DNA of 64,000 nucleotides from Veronia nyctiphanis (lineage in GTDB: Bacteria; Pseudomonadota; Gammaproteobacteria; Enterobacterales; Vibrionaceae), in the NCBI RefSeq assembly GCF_004116385.1, contig NZ_PEIB01000001.1, forward strand, positions 1 to 64,000, in the 5' to 3' direction. This document shows, in pieces, positions 1 through 10,566 of this stretch. The notes under the pieces are model-generated. The model searched no databases, was not told the origin of the DNA, and was given only the letters and a program-made list of their open reading frames with translations. Both the position numbers and the translations under genes were made by a program. Positions within the stretch are counted from its first letter, which is position 1. Each line of letters opens with the position of its first letter.

Positions 1-124
1 CGCTGCAGCGCCAGTGGCCGCCAGAGCCAGTCGAAGCACCCGCAGCGCCTGCCGCTCCAGTGGCTGCCATCACTGATGAAGACATCAGTGCAGACGCCAG
101 AAGTGCGATAGTAAGTTTTTTCAT
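1..124 (-). CDS. Partial small secreted Ala/Gly/Ser-rich protein (YjbE-like)
   Basis: This is the 5' end of a gene running off the left edge; 41 codons are visible. ATG at 124-122 is preceded on the minus strand by GGAGAA, a good ribosome binding site. The product starts with a typical Sec signal peptide (MKKLTIALLASALMSSSVMA) and continues into an Ala/Gly/Ser/Thr-rich stretch (ATGAAGAAGASTGSGG). That composition and its position beside a wza operon resemble YjbE, the first gene of the yjbEFGH exopolysaccharide operon (wbfE in Vibrio). The family call is inference, because most of the protein lies outside the window. Confidence 0.6.
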   Translation of the reverse strand, partial: MKKLTIALLASALMSSSVMAATGAAGAAGASTGSGGHWRCS

Positions 125-351
125 GAGTTCTCCAAAGTGATTTATCTGATAGGCTTTCAGCTCTTAAATGCTAGCGAGTTATGCTTATTGAGTAAATACA
201 CACCATGACACCAAATTGAAATTGCTGCCAAATTTTTGGAATAAATAGTGTACGAGTTTTAATAGCGAGAAAGCAGCGCCTATTGCCACTGTCACTCTCC
301 GGCATTAGTATCCTCAGCTATCCACAGAAAAGTGTCTAAAAAAGGTGAGGT

Positions 352-720
352 ATGATTAAGATCTTCAAAGCCACTGCAATAACATTTGCTGCGCTATTGA
401 CACTTCAAGGTTGCTCATTGACGCAAACAAACGCGATGGGAAATTTTAATGGTGTCATCGAGTGGGCGAGTGGCACCACTGAATACGTCAACGTCTCTTC
501 GTCATCTGATTTTTTGACGTTTTCTGGTACGGGTTTTTCCAGTAACAGTGTGGTGATTTACAGCCGAATTGCTGGCGCATCAGACAATAAGTGTGAGTTT
601 TATGTCAACGAGCCTAACCCCAAATCAAGATTAGTCTTGTGCGGAGATGGTGAGGTTAGATTGATGAATAGCGGTAAGACATTGAATGTTGGCCGATTAA
701 AAATATTCGAGTCTTCCTGA
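352..720 (+). CDS. Small putative lipoprotein, function unknown
   Basis: A 122-residue protein with a lipoprotein signal peptide: a positive N-terminus, a hydrophobic core and the lipobox LQGC, with Cys at about residue 21. AAGGTGAGG lies directly in front of the ATG. The mature part is short, rich in Ser and beta-prone residues, and has two further cysteines (in NKCEF and LVLCG) that could form a disulfide. I recognise no family. It lies between the divergent YjbE-like gene and the wza promoter region, so a role in envelope polysaccharide is possible but not shown. Confidence 0.7.
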   Translation: MIKIFKATAITFAALLTLQGCSLTQTNAMGNFNGVIEWASGTTEYVNVSSSSDFLTFSGTGFSSNSVVIYSRIAGASDNKCEFYVNEPNPKSRLVLCGDGEVRLMNSGKTLNVGRLKIFESS

Positions 721-1074
721 TTGTCTCAGGTAAGAGAATAAATATAAATGTAACATTGTCCCAGTAGCGTTACGCATCGAAATTAGATAATGCTGTGATA
801 TTCATGCATTGTGTGATGAAAACATGTGGTTGTGATGTACAAGCGGTAAACAGCTCAACTTTTCAATGAAAACTATCAATAATTGCCACTTGGAATGCCA
901 AACAGATTGTATTTTTTAAAATTCAACTCAGGTCACAGTCATTCATATCATGAGAAGTGTGATTTTGATGGCGTTATGTTAATGTTTGCCGCAAAAAAAG
1001 TGTCTGCGTTTTTGGACTTGATGTCTTTTTTGTCAGTAAGATTCACCCTGCGGGATTTGAGAACGACACTCAAT
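721..1074. other. Untranslated leader/promoter region of the wza operon
   Basis: About 350 bases with no convincing gene. A 73-codon open frame at 883-1104 lacks a ribosome binding site and recognisable protein character. RfaH-controlled operons usually have a long leader ending in an ops element, and one sits at 1075-1086, so this stretch probably holds the operon promoter. I could not single out -35/-10 boxes with confidence. Confidence 0.4.
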
Positions 1075-1086
1075 GGCGGTAGCGTG
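1075..1086 (+). promoter_or_regulatory. ops element (RfaH recruitment site of a JUMPstart leader)
   Basis: The sequence GGCGGTAGCGTG matches the 12-base ops core that pauses RNA polymerase and recruits the antiterminator RfaH. It lies about 130-140 bases upstream of wza, the normal place in the leader of long surface-polysaccharide operons. The upstream part of the classical 39-base JUMPstart is not obviously conserved. It implies RfaH-dependent elongation through the polysaccharide genes. Confidence 0.85.
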
Positions 1087-1217
1087 CCTGTTTTCAGAGC
1101 CTAAATTGCCTTATCCTAGCACTCGCATCAATGACGAAAGCAAACTTATTCGTTAGACTGCCAGACACATGCACTAGCACACCTGTAAAAACGACAAGAA
1201 TGAATGGTTGGAAATTG

Positions 1218-2402
1218 ATGAGAAGCAAAGTAAAGCTTTTAGCACTAATACTACCTATTGCTCTAGTAAGCGGTTGCACGCTGACAGGAAGCCACCTCAG
1301 TACTGAGGATAAACGTGTCGTTACGACATCTGAAGAGAATGACAGTGTTGATATTTCGAAGTTTGTCTTAGTGCACCCTCTCACTGCCTCTAGCGTTAGC
1401 GCCTATAAAAGTAAACTCCCTGAATCAAGACCGAACCCAGACTTAGACAAGAGCATTTCAGCTTACGAATACCGCGTGGGTGCCGGTGATGTACTTAACG
1501 TGATCGTATGGGATCACCCAGAGCTGACTACGCCAGCAGGACAATTCAGAAGCCCCAGTGATTCAGGGCTGTGGGTCGATGCTGACGGCACTATCTTCTA
1601 CCCGTACATCGGCCGTGTTGACGTATTGAACAAAACCGTATCAGAAATACGTGCCATCATCGCTAAACGATTAGCAAAGTATGTTGAAAAGCCACAAGTA
1701 GACGTTAACGTGGCTGCGTTTCGCTCTCAGAAAGTGCATGTAACGGGCGAGGTTGCTCAGCCTGGCCAACAGCCTATTACCAATATCCCGATGACATTGC
1801 TGGATGCAGTAAACAGGGCGGGTGGACTGTCAGAAAATGCGAACTGGAAAAAGGTGACCATTGTTCGAAACGGTGTCAAAGAAACCACCTCGCTTTATGC
1901 GCTGATGCAGCGCGGTGATATGCAGGAAAATCGCCTGTTGCAAGCGGGTGATATTGTTAATGTCGCCAGCAATGATAACCAAAATGTGTATGTGTTTGGT
2001 GAAGTACAAAATCCACAGCTGCTCAAGATAACCAGAAACGGTATGTCACTGACCGCAGCATTGAGCAGTGTTGGTGGCATTAATGAGCTGGAAGCAGATG
2101 CGACGGGTATTTTTGTCATCCGTGGCAGAGAAGCTAACGCAACTGAAGCAACGGCAAACAATAGCGATTTGGCCTCAAATACTGATTCCCACCTTATTGC
2201 CGACCTGTATCAGCTGAATATAAAAGATGCGACTGCTTTGGTAGTAGGCACTGAGTTTGAACTTGAGCCGAAAGACATAGTCTATGTTACGGCAGCGCCA
2301 ATCTCTCGTTGGAACCGTGTTATTCGTCAGCTGTTACCGACTATCAGTGGTTTTGACACCCTCACCGATGGTGTGAGACGAGTACGTAACTGGCCAAATT
2401 AA
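1218..2402 (+). CDS. wza: Polysaccharide export outer-membrane lipoprotein Wza
   Basis: Wza forms the octameric outer-membrane channel that exports capsule or exopolysaccharide. From the chosen ATG the product is 394 residues: a lipoprotein signal peptide with lipobox VSGC (Cys20), a polysaccharide-export domain (YRVGAGDVLNVIVWDHPEL near residue 85), two SLBB-type repeats (VHVTGEVAQPG near 175, VYVFGEVQNPQ near 255), and a C-terminal amphipathic segment (RWNRVIRQLLPTISGF) as in the membrane-spanning helix of Wza. In-frame ATGs at 1131 and 1200 would add 29 or 6 residues before the signal peptide, so I prefer 1218, although its ribosome binding site is weak. First gene after the ops element. 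Confidence 0.93.
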   Translation: MRSKVKLLALILPIALVSGCTLTGSHLSTEDKRVVTTSEENDSVDISKFVLVHPLTASSVSAYKSKLPESRPNPDLDKSISAYEYRVGAGDVLNVIVWDHPELTTPAGQFRSPSDSGLWVDADGTIFYPYIGRVDVLNKTVSEIRAIIAKRLAKYVEKPQVDVNVAAFRSQKVHVTGEVAQPGQQPITNIPMTLLDAVNRAGGLSENANWKKVTIVRNGVKETTSLYALMQRGDMQENRLLQAGDIVNVASNDNQNVYVFGEVQNPQLLKITRNGMSLTAALSSVGGINELEADATGIFVIRGREANATEATANNSDLASNTDSHLIADLYQLNIKDATALVVGTEFELEPKDIVYVTAAPISRWNRVIRQLLPTISGFDTLTDGVRRVRNWPN

Positions 2403-2490
2403 TAGCGCATTCGAAATAAAGCGTGGTTTTTGTCGATTTCTATCGGCGACAACCTAGACGACTAAAGCAGACGACAAAAAGGATAGATAC

Positions 2491-2931
2491 ATGTTTGATA
2501 ATATTCTCGTGGTATGTGTTGGGAATATTTGCCGCTCCCCAACAGGAGAGTACCTCCTCAAACGTCTGCTCCCCAATAAACGGATAGCGTCAGCGGGCAT
2601 TGCGACCAGTAAAAGCAAACTTACTGGTCACCCTGCTGACAAAGTCGCACAACAGGTTGCACTAGCGCATGAACTTAGCTTAGAGCAGCATAGCGCCCAG
2701 CAACTCACGTCATCAATGTGTCAGGAATTTGATCTGATTCTGGTCATGGAAAAAGGGCACATTGATGCGGTTTGCGCTATAGCACCAGAAGCCCGCGGCA
2801 AAACAATGCTGTTCAGTCATTGGCTAGATAAAGTCGACATCCCAGACCCTTACCGCCAGAGTGAAGAAGCGTATCAGCACGCCTGGAACTTGATTGAAAA
2901 ATCTGCTCATAAATGGGCAGACAAATTATAA
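2491..2931 (+). CDS. wzb: Low-molecular-weight protein-tyrosine phosphatase Wzb
   Basis: A cytoplasmic phosphatase that removes phosphate from the C-terminal tyrosines of Wzc and so cycles polymer assembly and export. The 146-residue product is family-sized. It carries the P-loop CX5R signature at the N-terminus (VCVGNICRSP, nucleophile Cys9, Arg15) and the general-acid loop IPDPYRQ near residue 116. It lies between wza and wzc, the standard order. The start is preceded by AAAAAGGATAG. Confidence 0.94.
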   Translation: MFDNILVVCVGNICRSPTGEYLLKRLLPNKRIASAGIATSKSKLTGHPADKVAQQVALAHELSLEQHSAQQLTSSMCQEFDLILVMEKGHIDAVCAIAPEARGKTMLFSHWLDKVDIPDPYRQSEEAYQHAWNLIEKSAHKWADKL

Positions 2932-3021
2932 AGCTCAAAGTGGCTAACTGCCTTTTATCTCTTTTAAAACACATTTTATTTTGCCCAAAAAGTGGCACTG
3001 CATAGCGAAACGAAGAAGCGT

Positions 3022-5169
3022 ATGACAACAACGAATACAACGCAGACAGCATCAGATGAAATTGATTTAGGTCGCTTGTTCGGCATCTTAATTGATAGCC
3101 GTTGGATGATAATCAGCATTACATTTTTGTTCGCAGCCATTGGTGTGGCGTATGCGGTATTAAGTACACCCATTTATAAAGCTGATGCCCTATTGCAAGT
3201 CGAAGAAAAAAGTAACGGCATGCCAGCACTGGGCGAAATGGGAGAGCTATTCAGCAGCGAGTCATCCTCGTCCACTGAGATTGAAATTCTTAAATCACGG
3301 ATGGTGTTGGGCAAAACCGTCGATAAATTTTCACTTACCACAGTGATAGAGCCTGTTTACCTGCCGTTTATTGGAAAGGGTATTGCAAGATTAACCCACG
3401 CTCAGCCAATTATTGATGTTGCTCGTTTCACCTTACCTAAAGATGTATATGATTCCTCTTTTGTTCTGACCATTGACGATGCTGATGCGGGCAAATATCG
3501 CTTGTTAAACAGCCGTGATGAGACAGTATTAACAGGTGTTGTTGGTGGGCTTGCTGAAAAAAATGGTTTTAGCCTCCGAGTACTAAAAGTAGATGCTGAA
3601 AACGGCACCTCATTTTCGATTACTAAAAGAAGCCGACTTGATGCCATTCAGTGGATTCAACAACATTTAATAGTGAGTGAGCGCGGTAAAAAGACAGGCG
3701 TGCTTCAGCTTTCATTTACTGGCGAAAACAAACAGCTTATTGAAAAGCTGCTCGATGATATTGCAACCAACTACTTTCTTCAGAATGTTGACAGAAACTC
3801 AGCTGAAGCACAGAAAAGCTTAACGTTTCTTGAGAGCAACCTACCCAAAGTGAAACAAGAGCTAACCGATGCAGAAAATACACTAAATGCCTTCCGATTA
3901 AAAAACGAATCGGTTGACCTGAGCCTTGAAGCAAAAGCGAACTTAGACGCTGCGGTAAAAGTGGAAGCTAGTCTCAATCAATTGGCAATTGAAGAAAGGG
4001 ATTTAGCCACCCGGTTTACTAAAGAACACCCGCTTTATTCGGCACTGATAGAAAAACGAAAGGCAATACTTGAGCAAAAAGCCAAACTTAATGAGCAAAC
4101 CCAAGCGTTGCCAAAGACACAACGTGAAGTGCTTCGCTACACCAGAGATGTAGAGGTTAAACAGCAGCTGTATGTTGAGTTACTCAACAAAGTGCAAGAG
4201 CTGAAAATTGTTAAGGCCAGTACCGTAGGTAATGTTCGTATACTTGACTCTGCGCAGGCGTTTAGCGCACCGATAAAACCGAAAAAGCCCTTAATCGCTA
4301 TTCTCGCTACTATTCTCGGCGGTATACTGGGTGTTGGCATCGCGTTGTTGCGGGCTGCGCTTCACAAAGGAGTCGAAAACCCTGCAGACCTAGAAGCCAT
4401 AGGATTGTCCGTTTACGCAAGTATTCCGCATTCAGAACAACAATCTGGCTTAGAGAAGCTGTATAAACGGCAGAAGGTGCAGTCTTCAAATGAGGGACTC
4501 CTGGCTGAACTAAACCCAGCAGATCTCTCTATTGAAGCCCTTCGTGGACTTCGTACAAGCCTGCACTTTGCAATGATGGAAGCAAAAAACAATGTATTGA
4601 TGATATCTGGCCCGAGTCCAAACATTGGTAAATCTTTTGTGTCTGCTAACCTTGCTGCAGTAATGGCGAAGGCCGGACAAAAAGTATTAGTGATTGACGC
4701 CGATATGCGAAAAGGCTACTTGCAAAAATACTTTGGTATTAACTGGGAAAACGGATTGAGTGATGTCCTATCTGGTAAAGCAACGTATGCAGATGCCATA
4801 AAACCATCGGGCGTAGAGAATCTAGATATGCTCACGCGCGGCAGTGTACCACCCAACCCATCAGAATTATTGATGCATGTACGATGTAAAGAACTTATAG
4901 ATTGGGCATCGAATAATTATGATTTGGTGATTGTTGATACGCCACCTGTAATGGCAGTGACAGACCCTGCAATTGTCGGTGCGCTTGCAGGTACTACTTT
5001 GATGGTTGGTAGGTTTGGCGTGAATCCGCTCAAAGAAATTGAAGTATCGCGAGAGCGCTTCGAAAAAGCCGGTGTAGAAGTGAAAGGTTTTATATTAAAT
5101 GCCGTTGAGCGAAAAGCGAGTAATGCATATGGTGGCAATTACGGTTATTACAACTATAGCTACAAATAA
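3022..5169 (+). CDS. wzc: Polysaccharide co-polymerase and tyrosine autokinase Wzc
   Basis: An inner-membrane BY-kinase that controls chain length and couples Wzy polymerisation to Wza export. The 715-residue product has an N-terminal Wzz domain with a membrane segment at about residues 25-50, a periplasmic coiled-coil region, a second membrane segment near 430-450, and a C-terminal kinase. The kinase shows Walker A (GPSPNIGKS), Walker A' (VLVIDADMRKG) and Walker B (LVIVDTPP). The C-terminal tail YGGNYGYYNYSYK is the tyrosine cluster autophosphorylated in this family and reset by Wzb. I chose ATG 3022 because the protein begins TTTNTTQTASDEIDLGRLF, typical for Wzc; an upstream ATG at 2992 adds ten atypical residues. 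Confidence 0.93.
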   Translation: MTTTNTTQTASDEIDLGRLFGILIDSRWMIISITFLFAAIGVAYAVLSTPIYKADALLQVEEKSNGMPALGEMGELFSSESSSSTEIEILKSRMVLGKTVDKFSLTTVIEPVYLPFIGKGIARLTHAQPIIDVARFTLPKDVYDSSFVLTIDDADAGKYRLLNSRDETVLTGVVGGLAEKNGFSLRVLKVDAENGTSFSITKRSRLDAIQWIQQHLIVSERGKKTGVLQLSFTGENKQLIEKLLDDIATNYFLQNVDRNSAEAQKSLTFLESNLPKVKQELTDAENTLNAFRLKNESVDLSLEAKANLDAAVKVEASLNQLAIEERDLATRFTKEHPLYSALIEKRKAILEQKAKLNEQTQALPKTQREVLRYTRDVEVKQQLYVELLNKVQELKIVKASTVGNVRILDSAQAFSAPIKPKKPLIAILATILGGILGVGIALLRAALHKGVENPADLEAIGLSVYASIPHSEQQSGLEKLYKRQKVQSSNEGLLAELNPADLSIEALRGLRTSLHFAMMEAKNNVLMISGPSPNIGKSFVSANLAAVMAKAGQKVLVIDADMRKGYLQKYFGINWENGLSDVLSGKATYADAIKPSGVENLDMLTRGSVPPNPSELLMHVRCKELIDWASNNYDLVIVDTPPVMAVTDPAIVGALAGTTLMVGRFGVNPLKEIEVSRERFEKAGVEVKGFILNAVERKASNAYGGNYGYYNYSYK

Positions 5170-5191
5170 TACTCAATAACCTACAGTATAT

Positions 5192-5229
5192 CCTAATATG
5201 CCAATAAGATTACTTAGTGGCATATTAGG
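5192..5229. repeat. Perfect inverted repeat, 12-bp arms, between wzc and rmlB
   Basis: CCTAATATGCCA (5192-5203) is exactly mirrored by TGGCATATTAGG (5218-5229) around a 14-base spacer. No T-run follows, so it is not a classical terminator. It may be an operator, an RNA stem or a processing site in the 195-base gap between wzc and rmlB. Confidence 0.7.
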
Positions 5230-5295
5230 TGTAAAAATAAAGATACCTATCCTTATATATCCATATAAATATAAAATTCGTATTTGTTCTACCAA

Positions 5296-5323
5296 ATAAC
5301 TCTAAGTTTCAGCTTAGAGTTAT
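5296..5323. repeat. Second perfect inverted repeat, 11-bp arms, upstream of rmlB
   Basis: ATAACTCTAAG (5296-5306) pairs with CTTAGAGTTAT (5313-5323) around a 6-base loop, a strong RNA hairpin about 40 bases before the TTG start of rmlB. No U-tract follows. Its function is unknown; it could modulate transcription or mRNA stability inside the operon. Confidence 0.65.
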
Positions 5324-5364
5324 AACCCAGAAATTTATCCGACTTCATAAAAAGAGAGTCAATT

Positions 5365-6426
5365 TTGAAGATTCTATTAACTGGTGGTGCGGGCTTTATT
5401 GGCTCAGCCGTTGTACGTCATATAATAAAGAACACGAAAGACAGCGTTATTAATGTTGACAAACTAACTTATGCTGGAAATTTAGAGTCTATTACTGACG
5501 TTGAAAGCAATGATCGTTATGCATTTATTGAGGCTGATATTTGTAATCGTAGTGCGATGGACGATATTTTTTCCGCCTACCAACCAGATGCGGTAATGCA
5601 TTTAGCGGCGGAATCTCACGTTGATCGCTCAATCGATGGCCCTGCGGCATTTATAGAAACTAATATTATCGGTACTTACACCCTGTTGGAAGCTGGTCGC
5701 CAATATTGGAATTCTCTTAATGACGATAAGAAAGCATCGTTTCGCTTTCATCATATCTCTACTGATGAGGTATATGGTGACTTGGAAGGAACTAACGACC
5801 TTTTTACAGAAAAAACATCCTACGAACCGTCAAGCCCTTACTCTGCATCAAAAGCATCGAGCGATCACTTGGTTCGTGCGTGGCAGCGTACATATGGATT
5901 ACCAACATTAGTGACAAACTGCTCGAACAACTATGGGCCTTACCATTTCCCAGAAAAACTCATTCCGTTGATGATTTTAAATGCATTGGAAGGAAAAGTT
6001 TTACCAGTCTACGGCGATGGCATGCAGATTCGCGATTGGCTGTTTGTGGAAGACCATGCACGTGCGCTATATAAAGTCGTAACAGAGGGAGTTATTGGCG
6101 ATACCTATAACATTGGCGGCCACAATGAAAAATCTAACATTGAGGTAGTGAAAACGATTTGCTCGCTCCTCGAAGAGCTGGTTCCAAATAAGCCTGCGGG
6201 GGTTGCCAAGTACCAAGATTTGATTACTTACGTAAAAGATCGCCCAGGGCACGATGTTCGCTACGCGATTGACGCTTCCAAAATTGAACGTGAATTAGGT
6301 TGGAAACCGGAAGAAACGTTTGAATCAGGCATTCGTAAAACAGTTGAGTGGTATCTGAACAATAAAGAGTGGTGGTCTCGGGTGCTTGATGGCTCCTACT
6401 CTCGTGAGCGTTTGGGGTCACATTAA
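5365..6426 (+). CDS. rmlB: dTDP-glucose 4,6-dehydratase RmlB
   Basis: Second enzyme of dTDP-L-rhamnose synthesis: it converts dTDP-glucose to the 4-keto-6-deoxy sugar with NAD. The 353-residue extended SDR protein shows the Rossmann motif GGAGFIG at residues 7-13, the STDEVYGD active-site segment, and the catalytic tyrosine/lysine motif in SPYSASK. It starts at TTG (5365), preceded by AGAGAG; family alignment ([13 protein letters not shown]) requires this unusual start. First of the rmlB-A-D-C set. Confidence 0.95.
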   Translation: MKILLTGGAGFIGSAVVRHIIKNTKDSVINVDKLTYAGNLESITDVESNDRYAFIEADICNRSAMDDIFSAYQPDAVMHLAAESHVDRSIDGPAAFIETNIIGTYTLLEAGRQYWNSLNDDKKASFRFHHISTDEVYGDLEGTNDLFTEKTSYEPSSPYSASKASSDHLVRAWQRTYGLPTLVTNCSNNYGPYHFPEKLIPLMILNALEGKVLPVYGDGMQIRDWLFVEDHARALYKVVTEGVIGDTYNIGGHNEKSNIEVVKTICSLLEELVPNKPAGVAKYQDLITYVKDRPGHDVRYAIDASKIERELGWKPEETFESGIRKTVEWYLNNKEWWSRVLDGSYSRERLGSH

Positions 6427-6487
6427 TTACTACTTCTTATATATCTGTTTTTAGCCCCACAAATTTAAACGTCGGAACTAAATATTT

Positions 6488-7368
<881 letters not shown>

Positions 7369-7372
<4 letters not shown>

Positions 7373-8253
7373 CGAAAATACTCATAACGGGAAGCAAAGG
7401 ACAAGTCGGGCGGTGTTTAGTTGAACAACTGAACAATACGATTGATATAGAATTTATTGCACTAGATAGAAACGAACTTGATATTACTGATTCGACTTCT
7501 GTTGAAAAAATTGTAACGTCCTTCCGACCCAACGTGATTATCAATGCTGCAGCGCACACGGCCGTCGACCGCGCTGAAGAAGAAGTTGACCTTTCTTATG
7601 CTATTAATCGAGATGGCCCGAGAAACATTGCTGAAGCCGCTGAAAAAATTGGCGCAGCCATACTTCATATATCAACGGACTATGTCTTCGCTGGTGACAA
7701 AGATGGCGAATATGTAGAAAATGATGAAACTGGCCCTCAAGGTATTTACGGTAAAAGTAAACTAGCCGGTGAAATCGCTGTTGCGCAGGCATGCCATCGT
7801 CATATCATCATTAGAACAGCTTGGGTATTTAGCGAGCACGGTGGCAATTTTGTAAAATCTATGCTGCGTTTAGCCGAGAGTCGAGACACATTGGGCATTG
7901 TTGCCGATCAGTTTGGTGGACCAACGTATGCAGGTGACATTGCCGCTGCCCTAATTAAAATCTCAGCTGCTATCACCAAAGGGGCTAGCGTAGAATTTGG
8001 TATTTACCATTATTCTGGTATGCCACATGTAAGCTGGTATGACTTTGCTAAGACTATTTTCGTTGAAGCGACTGAGCAGGACATGTTAAAAAAGCCTACG
8101 GCGATAAACCCAATAGCGACTGCAGACTATCCAACTCCAGCAAAACGTCCGGCAAACTCCAAACTAAATAACAGGAAAATTTACTCCCAGTTTGGTATAG
8201 CACCAAGTTGTTGGCCGTTGGCATTAAAGAATTTAAAAAACTATACGAGTTAA
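7369..8253 (+). CDS. rmlD: dTDP-4-dehydrorhamnose reductase RmlD
   Basis: Last step of dTDP-L-rhamnose formation, an NAD(P)H-dependent reduction. The 294-residue SDR protein has the Rossmann glycine motif ITGSKGQVG near residue 6, the STDYVF segment, and the YGKSKLAGE catalytic Tyr/Lys motif. It begins at GTG overlapping the end of rmlA, and rmlC follows after three bases. Confidence 0.94.
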
Positions 8254-8255
8254 AT

Positions 8256-8801
8256 ATGAAAGTTATTGATACTGAAATCTCTGATGTGAAAATTATTGAT
8301 CCTACAGTGTTTGGTGATGAACGTGGTTTCTTTATGGAAACATGGAATCAAAGAAGATTTGAAGAGTTAGTTACAGGTAAATCAATAAGTTTTGTACAAG
8401 ATAATCACTCAAAGTCAAAAAAAGGCATTTTGCGGGGGATCCACTATCAGACTGAAAATACACAAGGAAAACTCGTACGAGTTATTTCTGGTGAAGTGTT
8501 TGATGTTGCGGTAGATATTCGAAAAGCTTCGCCTACATTTGGTAAGTGGGTCGGTGTATATCTGTCAGCCGAAAACAAACGGCAGTTGTGGATTCCTGAA
8601 GGTTTTGCACATGGCTTCTATGTGACTAGTGATGAAGCTGAATTTGTTTATAAGTGTACAGACTATTATAATCCCGATGCCGAAGTATCAATAAAGTGGG
8701 ATGATAAAGAAATAGGTATTGCATGGCCTATTACTGATAAGCCACTACTCTCTAAAAAGGACAGTAATGCAAGCTCATTTAGTTCTGAAACTTCAATATG
8801 A
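8256..8801 (+). CDS. rmlC: dTDP-4-dehydrorhamnose 3,5-epimerase RmlC
   Basis: Third enzyme of the dTDP-rhamnose pathway, a cupin epimerase. The 181-residue product shows the family hallmarks DERGFFMETW, LRGIHYQ (catalytic His) and WIPEGFAHGFYV. ATG 8256, three bases past the rmlD stop, gives the usual length and N-terminus (MKVIDTEISDVKI). An upstream in-frame ATG at 8208 would overlap rmlD and add 16 unrelated residues. Codon use starts to drift toward A/T downstream of this gene. Confidence 0.95.
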   Translation: MKVIDTEISDVKIIDPTVFGDERGFFMETWNQRRFEELVTGKSISFVQDNHSKSKKGILRGIHYQTENTQGKLVRVISGEVFDVAVDIRKASPTFGKWVGVYLSAENKRQLWIPEGFAHGFYVTSDEAEFVYKCTDYYNPDAEVSIKWDDKEIGIAWPITDKPLLSKKDSNASSFSSETSI

Positions 8802-8944
8802 AATAACCATTTAAAATATCCTTAATTTCAGATGATACGGTTAGTAAGTGATTATTCAATTAAGCGTAAATATATAAACTGCACAAATATATAATTTAAC
8901 ATCTAGTAACCTCGAATGAATATAACAAAATCCAGTGAGAAAAT

Positions 8945-10566
8945 ATGATGAATATAATAGATTGTACACTACGTGATGGCGGATATTATAACAACTGGGA
9001 TTTTCCAAAAGAAGTAGTAGAGGCATATCTGAATGCTGTTTCTGCTGCAAAAATTGATTATGTAGAGTTAGGCCTACGTAACTTTCCCAAGAAAGAGTTT
9101 CTTGGAGCTTATGCATACACAACCGAGGACCACCTCAATACACTTGAGCTTCCAGAAGGGCCAACTTATGGAGTTATGGTTGATGCGAAAACAATTCTAA
9201 GCTCTGACTTACCAGTAGAGCAAGCTATTGAATCTTTATTCATCCCCGCTGAATTGAGCAAAATAAATCTTGTCCGTGTTGCAGCTCACTTTGACGAGGT
9301 TGAAAAATCAGGTCCAATTGTTAAGAAGCTAAAAGAAATGGGTTACATGGTCGGCTATAACCTGATGCAAGCTGGAGGCAAAGACTCAGCAGTTATTGCG
9401 ACAAAGCTCGTCAAGCTTTAGAGTGGGAAGCGCTAGATATTCTTTACTTTGCAGATTCACTTGGAAATATGGATGGAAAAGAAGTCGAAAGAATTGTTAA
9501 AGCTTTACGTCAACACTGGAAGGGAACACTTGGTATCCATACTCACGATAATATGAGTAAAGGTTTAGACAATACGCTTAAAGCACTTAGTTCCGGAGTT
9601 ACCTGGTTGGATGCTACTATTACAGGTATGGGCCGTGGAGCAGGAAATACTCAAACTGAAAAACTCCTTGCATCTTTATATAAGGAGGGTAGTAAATATA
9701 ACCCTCTTCCTATATACGACATTGTGATTCGATATTTTGAAAAAATGCAAAGAGATTATGGCTGGGGTAGCAATCTTTTATACTTCTTGGGTGCTCAAAA
9801 TGATGTGCACCCTACATACATACAAAACCTTCTTTCTAACTCTCACTTCGGAACTGATGAAATTGTGGGTGCTATAGGGTATTTGAGCAAGTTGGAAGGA
9901 ACAACATCATACAATGGTTCTGTATTAGAAACGGCATTATCGTTTAACTCAACCTCAAATGAGGCTTCAGGTACTGATTGTCTTTTAAATAGATTCGTAG
10001 GTAAAGAAGTTCTGGTTGTTGCTAATGGGGATACGACAAAAAACTATTCTGATGCAATTGAGCTATATATAAAACAAAAGAGACCGGTAGTGTTGTCGGT
10101 GAACTTGGTTGAAGGGATAGACAGTAAGCTCATTGACTTTTTTGTTTTATCACACAATGCAAAGTTCCTATCAGATTCAGAAAATTATAAGAAAATTTCG
10201 AATACAGTTATATTACCGAAGCATCGTTTTAGTGATGATGAAATAGAACTGGTGAACCATTTAGAGATATTTGATGTAGGCTTTGATAGTAACGCTATGA
10301 TGCTGAGTGCTGATGAAAATATTGTAAGAGCACCTTATGATTTAACAACTGCTTATGTTTTAGGGTTATTAATTATCAGTTCTGCGGATAAAGTTAGTCT
10401 TGTCGGATTTGATGGCTATGAAAAAGGCGATACTCGTCAACATGAAATGCTAGATATCATTCAACAATATTCTTTAATAGATTCAGCACCTCATCTTGTT
10501 TGCCTGACACCGACTTCCTATCCAATCGAGAAAGGTTCAATATATGCACTCCATTCAAAAATTTGA
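8945..10566 (+). CDS. DRE-TIM (HMG-CoA-lyase-like) aldolase fused to a C-terminal Rossmann-like domain; one frameshift
   Basis: Read as one gene with a single-base deletion near 9406: AAGCT is probably AAGGCT, restoring KARQALEWEALDILYFADSLG. The corrected product is about 540 residues. Residues 1-330 form a TIM-barrel aldolase: DCTLRDGGYYNNWDF at the N-terminus is the Arg/metal-binding signature and GIHTHDN carries the HxH metal ligands, as in 4-hydroxy-2-oxovalerate aldolase and HMG-CoA lyase. Residues from about 350 to 540 form a second domain (VLVVANGDTT near the start, KVSLVGFDGY near the end) whose layout recalls DUF115/GT42 Rossmann domains; that resemblance is by eye. It sits directly before a HAD phosphatase and a KdsB-like gene, suggesting it builds a 2-keto-3-deoxy sugar acid from pyruvate and an aldehyde. 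The substrate is unknown. A strongly AT-rich gene. Confidence 0.75.

Noticed and set aside
883-1104. 73-codon open frame upstream of wza
   Set aside because: No ribosome binding site, no family features, and it overlaps the ops element, which is expected to lie in an untranslated leader.
9400-9425. Programmed -1 frameshift in the aldolase gene
   Set aside because: No proper X XXY YYZ heptamer or stimulator; the same one-base-loss pattern is seen in many other genes of the window.
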